In this document: piece after piece, positions 44,467-55,051 of the stretch
Layout: every line of letters starts with the position of its first letter
Position numbering within the stretch: the stretch's first letter is position 1
Source: Porogramme epimiltina
Taxonomy: Eukaryota > Basidiomycota > Agaricomycetes > Polyporales > Polyporaceae
Assembly (NCBI GenBank): GCA_900155495.1
Contig: FTLJ01000290.1
Coordinates: 1 to 64,000, forward strand
Length of the DNA stretch: 64,000 bases
Reading direction: 5' to 3'
Notes under the pieces: model-generated
What the model was told of the DNA's origin: nothing
What the model saw: the letters and a program-made list of their open reading frames with translations, nothing else
The model's database searches: none
Program-made: the position numbers and the translations under genes

Positions 44467-47184
44467 ATGCCCGAAGCTATCTCTCCACCAAAGACCTTAT
44501 ATGACAAAATATGGGATGCGCACGTCGTGTGAGCCTGCGTGGATCGGCTGTCTGCGATATCTGCAAACTGATACGAGGTCACTACAACAGAGACTTGGAT
44601 GAGAATGGCCTGGCGCTCTTGTATATAGATCGGTGAGCCCGTTCAATGTCCCTTCTGATCCGTGATCACCGATAGTCTCGTCCGCGCACATAGTCACTTA
44701 GTACATGAAGTGTCGAGTCCGCAAGCATTTGAGGGACTGTGAGTATAATCCTCCGCGCGTATATCATACTTGTATCATACTCGATACTGATCACCTTTCT
44801 GAGGATTAGCCGCAATGCCGGTCGTCCTGTTCGCCGTACGGACTGTACTCTCGCGACCGTAGATCATAATATTCCGTGAGTGTGACTTCAACCGCTTCTT
44901 CTGTACACCGATGCTGAGCACCCAGTCTTAGCACGGCCTCGCGCAAGAACTTCACTACCGTCAAGGACTTCGTCTCCCAGCCCGATTCACGCGCACAGTG
45001 CACGACATTGGAGGAAAATGTGAAGGCGTTCGGTGTGACGTACTTTGGTATGACCGATCGACGGCAAGGAATCGTGCATATCATTGGGCCAGAGGAGGGT
45101 TTCACGGTTAGCGTCACCTCCTTGTCCTTTCAATCTATGGACTTCTTTCTGACATCCCGTCAGCTCCCAGGTATAACATGCGTCTGTGGTGACTCCCACA
45201 CCTCCAGTACGTTGGCTGTGAACCCTATGTTTCCCCGTAGCGTTGACCGCGGTCACAGCTCACGGCGCATTTGGCTGCCTCGCATTCGGCATTGGGACCT
45301 CCGAGGTCGAACATGTCCTCGCTACCCAGACCCTTCTCCAGAAGAAAGCGAAGAACATGCGCATCACCGTCGACGGCACGCTCAACGAGGGCGTTACCTC
45401 CAAGGACGTTATCCTGCACATCATCGGCGTCATTGGCACAGGCGGGGGGACGGGATGCGTTATCGAATACGCCGGCTCCGTTGTCCGTGGGCTCAGCATG
45501 GAGGCGCGAATGAGCATGTGCAACATGAGCATCGAGGGAGGGGCACGAGCCGGGATGGTCGCTCCTGACGACACAACATTCAACTATCTTCGGAATCGAC
45601 CGCTTGCACCCAAGGGCGAACTGTGGGACCATGCGGAGGCCTATTGGCGCACGCTGAAGACCGACGAAGGGGCGAAATTCGACATCGAGGTCAGCATCGA
45701 CGCGCAAGACATCGTCCCGACCGTCACCTGGGGCACCTCCCCCCAAGATGTCGTTCCAATCACAGGCAAGGTCCCCGACCCGACAATGGTGTCTGATTCC
45801 AGCAAACGCGCTGCTATGGAACGTTCCCTAGAGTATATGGGACTCACGCCGAACGCCCCAATGGAAGATGTCAAGATTGACAAAGTCTTTATCGGCTCCT
45901 GCACCAACTCGCGCATCGAGGACCTCCGCTCCGCCGCGAAGGTCGTCCTCGCAGCAGGCCCAGACGCACATGTCCCGCAGAGTGTGTACGCGATGGTGGT
46001 TCCCGGGTCCGGGCTCATCAAGCAGCAAGCGGAGGCCGAGGGTCTCGATTCCGTCTTCAAGAGGGCAGGGTTCGACTGGCGCGAGGCGGGATGCTCCATG
46101 TGTTTAGGCATGAACGAAGACCAACTCTCTCCCGGCGAGCGTTGTGCGTCCACGAGCAACCGGAACTTTGAAGGCCGTCAGGGCCCTGGAGGGCGCACGC
46201 ACCTGCTGAGCCCCGGAATGGCCGCTGCTGCCGCGTTGGCGGGAAAGCTCACCGACGTCCGCAAATTCCTCGGGGTAGAGGCAGAGGCGAAGATCGCGGC
46301 GGGCCCGAAGCTGAAGCTCACCACAGTAAACGAGTTCCTCACCGACCCCGTCCTTCCCCCGCCCGAGCCAACCGAGGTCCTCACAGCCCCCAGTCCCCCG
46401 GTATCCATGTCCTCCCCTACGCCTGCGTCCAATGTGCCAAAGTTCACGATTCTGCGCGGCGTCGCCGCCCCGGTCCGCGTCGAGAACCTGAACACGGACG
46501 TGATCCTGCCCGCGCGCTTCCTGAAGGTGCTCACGCGCACGGGACTTAAGGACGCGCTGTTCGCGAACGTGCGCTGGGGCGCGGACGGGCAACCGACGGA
46601 CTTTGTGCTCAACCGCGAGCCCTGGACGCACGCGAAGATTGTCGTGTGTGACAAGCACAACTTTGGGTGCGGGAGCTCGCGCGAGCACGCCCCGTGGGCG
46701 CTGTATGTCTGCCCCGTAGACTGCGCGTGCACTCATCTATGACACTAACCCTTTTCTTCTCTCCTTTGTGTTCTGCAGGAAGGACTTCGGGATCATGTGT
46801 GTCATCGCGCCCAGTTTCGCCGACATCTTCAAGAACAACACGTTCCAGAATGGCATGCTGCCCGTCATCCTACCAGAGGAGGAGTGTCGTGAACTCGCAG
46901 ATGAGGCGGAGCTAGGCCTCGAGCTCGAAGTCGACCTGGAAAAGCAAGAGGTCCGCCGCGCAAGTGGCAAATCCGCGTTCTCGTTCACGGTCGATCCATT
47001 CCGACGCCACTGCCTGCTCAATGGGCTTGACGATATTGCGCTAACGTTACAACGCGCGTCACAGATTGAGGAGTTCGAGACCCGACGGAGTCAGACATGG
47101 CCGTGGTTGGACGGGTTTGGATATAAGGGGAGGAAGATTTCGGTCGGTGCGCCGAAGACGTCGGGAAACAATTTGGATTGGTGA
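44467..47184 (+). CDS. leu1: 3-isopropylmalate dehydratase, tandem copy A
   Basis: Eight exons: 44467-44528, 44591-44632, 44694-44738, 44810-44875, 44932-45106, 45164-45206, 45259-46702 and 46779-47184; 760 residues. The fused fungal form: large-subunit part with CGDSHTSTHGAFG, [4Fe-4S] ligand motifs [12 protein letters not shown] and [12 protein letters not shown], then a Pro/Ser linker and the small-subunit swivel domain ([38 protein letters not shown]). It isomerises 2- to 3-isopropylmalate in leucine synthesis in the cytosol. All cluster cysteines are intact. The usually invariant Asp of the small-subunit NxDTDxIxP motif is Asn here ([13 protein letters not shown], codon 46491-46493), unlike copy B. 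The linker also differs from copy B. Confidence 0.97.
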
Positions 47185-47713
47185 GCGCGTTGTATCGGAG
47201 ATGACTCCCCTGGGGACGGCGTGGAAAAGATGTTGGGGGGTGTACTGGTCAGATGCTCTTTCTTATTCTGGGAGTAATCCCCTTCGAAGCTTCAATGAAC
47301 GTCTTAGTTGCATAATGAAGCGGGTGGTTATCTAAACAGAGGTATTGCATTACCTCCATGGGAAACTTTTCTCATGTGCCTGACGGAGTCATAGCGTACC
47401 TAATTTTGGACGCGTTAGCTGATGGGGGAATGCTCACTGCGTCTGTATTGTCCGAAAACACCAACAGAGAGCAAGGATGAGCTCACCCCGGCCGAATCAA
47501 TGTCACTGTGCGCGATCGAGTCAGGTGACGAGCTGCTATCGGGGGTAATCGGCCGGGATGCCGTCCCTACCCCACACCCAAATCGAGTCAGAGGTCGACG
47601 ACTTTTCACGGACGTACGAGGCCTATTTATTCATTCTCAACCGTCTCTCATCTCCTCCACATCGCGTCTCGCCTTCTACACCCACCAACGACACAGCGCG
47701 CGTCAGATCAGCC
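47185..47713. promoter_or_regulatory. Spacer between LEU1 copies; promoter of copy B
   Basis: 529 bp containing the copy A terminator region and the copy B promoter. The shared promoter block is at 47521-47567. No other repeat of the copy A upstream region was noticed. Confidence 0.5.
47521..47567 (+). promoter_or_regulatory. Promoter block shared by both LEU1 copies (copy B)
   Basis: Carries TCAGGTGACG, CTGCTAT and GCCGGGATGCCGTCCCT in the same order as the copy A block, about 190 bp before the start codon. Flanking sequence is unlike copy A, so the block is either a conserved regulatory site or the last recognisable piece of the duplicated promoter. Confidence 0.45.
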
Positions 47714-50581
47714 ATGCCGGTAGCCGTCGCCCAGCCGAAGACGCTCTACGACAAAATCTGGGACGACCATGTCATGTACGCCCGCCCTGCCCATCTGCTC
47801 CTCCGCCTGGCCTCGTGCTGACCCGCGCGGTGCACAGAGACGTGGACGAAAACGGGCTTGCCCTCATCTACATCGATCGGTGCGTTTAGCGGTGTAGCGC
47901 ATCAATTGACAATTCCGGCGATCCTGACTGGTGCACGCGGTCGGCAGGCACTTGGTGCACGAGGTTACGAGCCCGCAGGCGTTCGAAGGACTGTGCGTAC
48001 CCTCCCAGTTGAGGTCGTCCGCCCAGAGATGATGTGCTCACCAGGCTTGCAATGCCAGGCGTAATGCTGGTCGCCCCGTTCGTCGCCCAGACTGCACGCT
48101 TGCGACTGTCGATCACAATATCCCGTGAGTACAACGCTTCGTCGTTCAATCCCTTCTTTTTCCTTCCACGACTCCCTTCGAATACCGTTCCCCCAACATT
48201 TTGTGTGTCTTGGCTTATTGCGCCATAACCCTCCCGGTTCTTTCCCTGTCATCTTGTCGCCTTGCCAGTCATGCGCGGCGGCGAAGACACTAATTGACGC
48301 GCTTCGTACAGAACTGCTTCACGTAAAAACTTCACTACCGTTAGCGACTTCGTTGTCCAACCCGACTCCCGCGCCCAATGCACAACTCTGGAGGAGAATG
48401 TCAAGGCTTTCGGTCTTACCTACTTCGGTATGACCGACCGGAGGCAAGGTATTGTGCACGTTATTGGCCCCGAAGAAGGCTTTACGGTATGTACATACTG
48501 CCTAGCTACCCGACAATTGACTCCGCACGTACTAATGCCTCCACGTCCAGCTGCCGGGCATCACATGTGTATGCGGCGACTCCCACACCTCCAGTGCGTT
48601 TCGTAATACACTATGTCGCGGCTGATTATGCTCATCTATGATGAACAGCGCATGGAGCGTTTGGGTCTCTCGCGTTTGGTATCGGGACCTCTGAGGTCGA
48701 ACACGTTCTCGCTACCCAAACCCTTCTCCAAAAGAAAGCCAAGAACATGCGAGTCACTGTCGACGGTGTTCTCAGCGAAGGCGTCACCTCAAAAGACGTC
48801 GTCCTCCACATCATTGGCGTCATCGGCACGGCTGGTGGTACTGGCTGCGTCATCGAGTTCGCCGGCTCTGTCGTTCGTAGCTTCAGCATGGAGGCACGGA
48901 TGAGTATGTGCAATATGAGTATCGAAGGTGGTGCTCGTGCTGGTATGATCGCCCCTGACGAGATCACCTTCAACTATCTTCGCAATCGCCCCCTCGCGCC
49001 GAAGGGCGAGGTGTGGGACCGCGCGGAAGCGTACTGGCGTACGTTGAAGACCGACGAAGGCGCGAAGTTCGACATCGAGGTCAACATTCGCGGAGAGGAC
49101 ATCGTTCCGACCGTGACGTGGGGTACGTCTCCCCAGGACGTCGTACCAATCATTGGCAAGGTCCCCGACCCCGCGGCGGCGTCCGACGCGGGCAAGCGTG
49201 CTGCTATCGAGCGCGCTCTCAAGTACATGGGCCTGGAGCCCAACACGCCTATGGAGGAGGTCGTCATCAACAAGGTCTTCATCGGCTCCTGCACCAACTC
49301 GCGCATCGAGGACCTCCGCTCCGCCGTTAAAGTTATTCTAGCCGCCGGCCCCAACGCTCACCTTCCTGAAGGCGTGTATGCGATGGTGGTGCCTGGTTCT
49401 GGTCTCATCAAGCAGCAGGCTGAGGCCGAAGGTCTCGACGTCATCTTCAAGAGGGCAGGGTTCGACTGGCGCGAGGCAGGGTGTTCTATGTGCTTGGGTA
49501 TGAATGAAGACCAGCTCTCCCCAGGCGAGCGTTGTGCGTCTACGAGCAACCGGAACTTTGAGGGCCGTCAGGGCCCTGGAGGGCGCACGCACCTGTTGAG
49601 CCCCGGAATGGCCGCGGCTGCCGCGTTGACAGGCAAGCTCACCGACGTGCGCAAGTTCCTTGGCGCGGAAGCGGAAGCGAAGATTGCGTCTGGCCCTAAG
49701 CTGAAGCTCGTGGGCGCGAGCGAATTCCTCACGGACCCCGTCCTTCCGCCGCCCGAGCCGACCGAGGCGCGAGAAGCGGCCACATCCTCCGAGGACAAGC
49801 CCCTCCCCGCAACGGAGTCTTCGTCGAAGGTTGCCAAGTTCACCATCCTGAAGGGCATCGCCGCGCCAGTGCACATCGAGAACATCGATACGGACATGAT
49901 CACCCCTGCACGCTTCTTGAAGGTTCTGAAGCGCACCGGCTTGAAGATCGCCCTCTTTGCGAACCTCCGGTGGGGTGCAGACGGACAGCCTACCGATTTC
50001 GTGCTGAACAGGGAACCCTACACGCATGCGAAGATTATGGTGTGTGACAAGCACAACTTTGGATGCGGCAGTTCGCGCGAGCACGCGCCCTGGGCTCTGT
50101 ACGTCTCTTTTCCCCGCACCGCTTCTTAATTAATGTTACCGAGCAAGCCGCTGACCGGATCTGCTGCCCGCATTCTAGGAAAGACTTTGGAATCATGTGC
50201 GTTATCGCGCCGAGCTTTGCAGATATCTTCAAGAACAACACGTTCCAAAACGGCATGCTCCCCGTCATTTTGTCCGAGGAACAGTGTCGCGAGCTCGCGG
50301 AGGAGGCGGAGCAGGGTCTTGAGCTCGAAGTAGACCTTGAGAAGCAAGAAGTTCGCCGCGCGAGTGGGAAACCCGCCTTCCCCTTCACAGTGGACCCTTT
50401 CCGGCGGCACTGCCTGCTGAACGGGCTGGACGACATCGCGCTGACGCTGCAGCGCGGGACCCAGATCGAAGATTTCGAGGTGCGCCGGAGCCAAACTTGG
50501 CCCTGGCTGGATGGGTTCGGCTACAAGGGCCAGAAGATTCCCGTCAGCGCCCCGAAGGTGGGGAATAAGATGGATTGGTGA
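47714..50581 (+). CDS. leu1: 3-isopropylmalate dehydratase, tandem copy B
   Basis: Eight exons: 47714-47775, 47838-47879, 47948-47992, 48059-48124, 48312-48486, 48551-48593, 48649-50098 and 50179-50581; 761 residues. Every intron position and phase equals copy A, and exons 1-6 have identical lengths. Cluster motifs [12 protein letters not shown] and [12 protein letters not shown] and the small-subunit motifs are intact, including the canonical [13 protein letters not shown]. The inter-domain linker is two codons longer over exon 7 and acidic ([14 protein letters not shown]). It catalyses the second step of leucine synthesis. By its canonical active-site loop it is the likelier housekeeping copy; that is inference. 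Confidence 0.97.
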
Positions 50582-51095
50582 GGCCCCGGAACGGAGACGT
50601 GGGGCAATGTGGCACAGGCGCTATCGCGGGAGGTCGTAATTAGTGGTGGTCGCTGGCAGGAGCCCAGATCGTTGCCGGCGGTCGGCGCTGGGTCGGAAGA
50701 TGTATCTTCTCGGGCTGTTGACGTTGTAGGATATGGTCGTGCATATGGCGACGGGAAGCAATGCATGGTTGGATACGAGGCAACGCGTGCCTCGACTGAT
50801 ACTACCCACCGGAGGGCGCAGTCTGCGAGGGAAAGATGTTCAAGGGCGGGGAAGATGATGCAGATGCGCGAGAGATGCGCGGCTCCGAGCGCCAACGTCG
50901 CGCAGCATGTGCGCGACGACGGAAAGGGCGACGATGACGGAGTGGCGCACGTGGAACAAAGCGGTGGGCCGGGTGCGAAACAGGGGCTACTTTCGCTGAC
51001 AACCACTTCCATAACCCCCGATACTTAGCCTCTTCATCCCTGATAATACCGCGCATGCTGCGCCCCCACTTCCCCTTCTCTCATCGTCGGTAGCG
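50582..51095. other. Intergenic, LEU1 copy B to CUE-like gene
   Basis: About 510 bp with the copy B 3' UTR and the next promoter. Both strands are open over much of it because of GC richness, but no frame shows coding bias. Confidence 0.45.
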
Positions 51096-54000
51096 ATGAG
51101 CTCCGTCTGCACCCCCCTCAAGCCCGGCGTAATTCACGGCGAGGGCCCCACAGCTACCGGTGCGTATCTCCATCTCCCACACTCCTCTCCGAGCCATGCA
51201 AACGAAACGTGCCGCAAGTCCCGCTTTCTCCAGTGCCCCGACCCAGCCTCGTCCGTCGCGACACGGACCAAATCCTCTCTTATTACCAGTCCGAGCACGC
51301 TGGCCGCACTCTCGACTACGCACCACCCGGCGACTCTTCCCACTCCCCATACCACGATAGCAAAGGTTCCCCGGCCTCGGAATACTCGTCACATTATTCG
51401 TCGGACGACGGCCCATCCCAGCTTCCCGCCGCGCCCGCGGTCTACAAGTCGGACGATGTCGCGCCTCCCACTCCACAGACGGGCGCCCCGGATGCAACAT
51501 CAAGTCGCAGCGAGACGCGACACTCACGGCGGCCCAGCGTACCCACGGAGGGCGGTGCGGACAGGCGTAGGCTTGCCATCGTGGAGATAGACACTCCCGA
51601 CACGGCGCCGCTCGCACTTGGGCGTAAAAGGAGCAAAGGCCGGCGCGATTACAGGTCCGTTCCTGCAGATCGCTCCTCCGATACCATGTCCGCCGGCACC
51701 CTGTTCGCGCGTCGCGGCTTGAGCATTGGCGGCCTGGCCTTGGTCGCGCCTGCCGATGCGTCGCCCCGCGCATACAGAGACCTTTCCCTCTCTACTCCAC
51801 CGTCCACTGCGCCAGTCTCGACGGGCCTTGCTACCCCACCCCCATCGGCCTTCCACAGTCATGCGCGGTCCGCGTCGGAGGCGGTTGATATGTCGGGGAG
51901 CCGCCGGCTGCACCACAAGTCGTCGCGTGACGTTGGGATTGTTGGGTTAAGCTCTGCGTCGACAGCGTCGGACAGTCAGAGCCCCGTGAGCCCGACGTCG
52001 GACGAGTACCGTACGTACGCGCAAAACGCGGGGCTTGGAGTGCCGTTGTTCCAGACGCCGGCGAAGAGCCGCTCGCCTTCGCCAGGCATCGCGACCCCGG
52101 AGCTTTCCGACACAAGTAGCCCGGATGCGATCCGGTCTGCGCACCAGCGGTTGCTCTCGACGCCGATCCTGGGTATGGCCGTCGACGACGGAGTCGTCAC
52201 CCCCGGCATAGGCGAGGCCAAGGACATCCGCCAACCCGTCGCCGGCCCCGTCATCGTCGGCCTCTCCCCCGAACTCCTCCACGGCGTGCGCAACGTGGCT
52301 GCCCCCGTGTCTCCCACGTCCTCCTATTACTCCTCCGCTTCCAACTCCACAACGCCGTCGTCTCAATACCTTCACTACCAACCAGGCGTCCACGCGACCG
52401 CGGGGCCTTTACCACCTCCGCCGCGTTCTGTCTTCGGTCAACGTGATACAAACCCACCACCACGCCCCCCTCGTTACCACACCCCTTTACCTGCTGGTAC
52501 CCGCCGGGACATAGATGCTATCAAGGAGGCTTTACAACTACCCCAGTCGGTGTCTGCGAAGCTCGCCACGAGGTCCGCTCCGGAAGACGTTAAGACACCC
52601 CATCCTAGCCGCGAGGCCCCCCCTCAACGGGAGAACAGCACGGACGAGACACGGAGTCAGGAGTCTGTATATAGCGAAGCATCAGAAACAGAAGAGTACG
52701 TTGTCTACTTCATTCTCTGGTCTGGAGCCGTATTCATCCTCACTTGCACCTCCGTCCAGACCTTCAATCAAGCTCGTCTCCGCACCCGCTGTACATAGGC
52801 GAGAAGGCGCGTTCCCTCCTTCCAAGATCCTTTCCTCCCCGCCTAGTAGGCATCTTGCACAGTCGCCTGAGTCCTTCCAATCGCCGCCATCTATCGATGA
52901 GGAGCCTCCCGCTTCTAAGTTACCACGCACGGAGAGTCGGCCAGTGGTGGTCATCGAACAAGACGAAAGTTCGGAAGAGGCCGTACCAGCACGGCGGGCG
53001 GCCCTTGAACTGCACCGGGAGAGCAGCTGGGTGAGTCTCTCCGAGCAAACTGCCAAACGTCATTCCTCGCCCAATGGGAAGACTGCCGCGCTTCAAGCTG
53101 CGTCGCTCTCCCGCTCCCCCTCCGTGTCCGCGGCCTCGTCATCTTCGAGCGTGTCGCATTTGCCGTCGCTCCCGCCCAAGAGCATCCGCGGTGGGTCCGA
53201 CGAGGAGAAGCAAAACACGCTCGCCCCAAGCGCGTTCAGGGCGCTGACCAACCTCAAACGGTTCTCTTCCCTTCCCCGCACGCCGTCACGGTCGTCCAAG
53301 TCGAGCAAGCGGTCGTCAAGTCCGGACGCACGACGATCACTGTCCCCTCCTCTACCTCCGCCGCCCCATATACATGTCCAATCCCCACCACGGCGGCGTG
53401 TACCTCCCAAACCAAAATATTCGCACCCATGGCCGCCGGCGATGAGCGTGGCAGAGGTCGTTGTGCTGAAGGCTTCTCGCGATCGTGCGAAAGCATACGC
53501 GATGAAGATCAACGAGCTGGCCATGTACGACTGTGGTTTACGGGATTGGATGGCGTCTCAAGGGCGTGGTTCGGGTAAGTCGTGTTTGAGGTGTCCACAT
53601 CAACCTATGTACTTGTTTGAGCTAAACGTCCGTGACTTGCAGTCTCCCAGCCCACGACACAGGCGCGACGTACGGCGTATCATGCCCCTCATGCGTCGTT
53701 ACCAGCAGAGTTTGGCGGGATGTCTCCGCAGCCACGCCATATATCTCACGGTTCCCTGGCGTCCGAGGCAACATTCCCCATTCGCGCTGACGCGTATACA
53801 GCAACCGATCTGTCAACTCGGCCCAGCGATATCGCGTCAAGTAGCTCTCCGCCTCCGATTCTCCCATACCCCTCCCTTGCACAGGCGCAGGTACAGCGCT
53901 CGCCCGTGCGCTCCTCCACCCTCCTCCTGTCACCGACAAAGTCGCTCCTCCCCCTTCCCGGTTCGAAAGGCACTGGCACAGGCTTCTTTGCGTCCCTCGG

Positions 54001-54637
54001 TCGCAAGACTAGCATCCGCAAGGACAAGCCCACGCTCTCTTCGCTTGGACCGCAGTCATCATCCGCAAATAGAGTGCTCACGAAACAGCGCCCGCCCGCG
54101 ATTGCTATGTCGCTTTCAACACCCCAACCTTCTCGCCCGGCGGCGCCGCCCACCGCTCCCCCCTCGATCCCCGGCGGACCCCGTGCCGCCCCTGGGCGCA
54201 TTCAGCGTGCGAAGACATATTCCATTGGGCCGCCGCAGCCGCAACACGAGCCCTCTCCGAGCCCCCCGCGACCGGATGCGGGCTCCATCAGTGCGCCGCC
54301 GCCGCGACAGCAGCAGAAGTCGGCGAGCCCGCAGCGCCAGAGCGCAGGCGCGAGCACGACGAGCCCTACGCGCCGGCCATCTCTGTTCGCGCGCGCCCGC
54401 GCGGGGCACTCCTCGGTTGTCACCACGAGCGCGGGCGGGGTGGCGAGCAGGACGAACGCTGGCGCGGTGAATACGTCGGATCCCCAGTTTCAACAGAAGG
54501 TGAACCGCCTTGCGGACCTCATCCCGCACGCAGATCGGGATATTCTCGCAGGCTATCTCCGGCGCGCAGGGGAAGATATTCTCGCGATCGGACAGTACAT
54601 CGAGGACGAGAAGAACGGGACACTCAAACGAGATTAG
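51096..54637 (+). CDS. Disordered protein with C-terminal CUE-like domain
   Basis: Four exons: 51096-51159, 51234-52695, 52760-53574 and 53643-54637; 1111 residues. Most of the chain is Ser/Pro/Thr-rich and low in hydrophobics, with many SP/TP sites. A short ordered island near residue 760 (AEVVVLKASRDRAKAYAMKI, then NELAMYDCGLRDWMASQ) looks like a conserved helix. The last 50 residues (FQQKVNRLADLIPHADRDIL, then AGYLRRAGEDILAIGQYIED) match the three-helix CUE/UBA pattern that binds ubiquitin, with the LIP in place of the usual MFP. The combination suggests a phosphorylated, ubiquitin-responsive adaptor; no named orthologue is recognised. Confidence 0.82.
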
Positions 54638-55051
54638 TGTCCCTAGATCTCTCCATTCCAGGGCGTGGCGTTGTTAGGTCTGGGATGAGACTCTATTCGT
54701 GGTTATACGTTTTGCTTTCGTTCTCCGCAGCCGTGTTGCGCGCAGCAGGTGCTTTTGAATGCGACCTGCGCCCTCGTTCGGTTAAGCTCGACATTTCCTG
54801 CATAGCCCCGTTACGATCGTCGACGTTTTTCTGATGTTTGTTTCTTGAGTAGCGTGTCCCGCCGTGAGGTTGTTACGTTGCTTTCCCCTTCTGCATTCCA
54901 GTCTATTCATTCATGCCTTTTCACGCTACCCTATGGACCAGTCTCATTTATGATACATAGCAGTCGATCAACGTTAATGTACGTATACCGCCCGTTCCAT
55001 TGTACAACTAGGACATCGGAATTCATAGAGCCATCCTCTTGGAGTTACTTT
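54638..55051. other. Convergent intergenic spacer
   Basis: About 410 bp between the stops of the CUE-like and HEI10-like genes. AT-richer than the genes, no coding bias. Confidence 0.5.

Noticed and set aside
52515..54470. One 651-codon plus-strand frame as a single gene
   Set aside because: Its front and back thirds are out of frame with the spliced CUE-like gene; only 52760-53574 is real exon.
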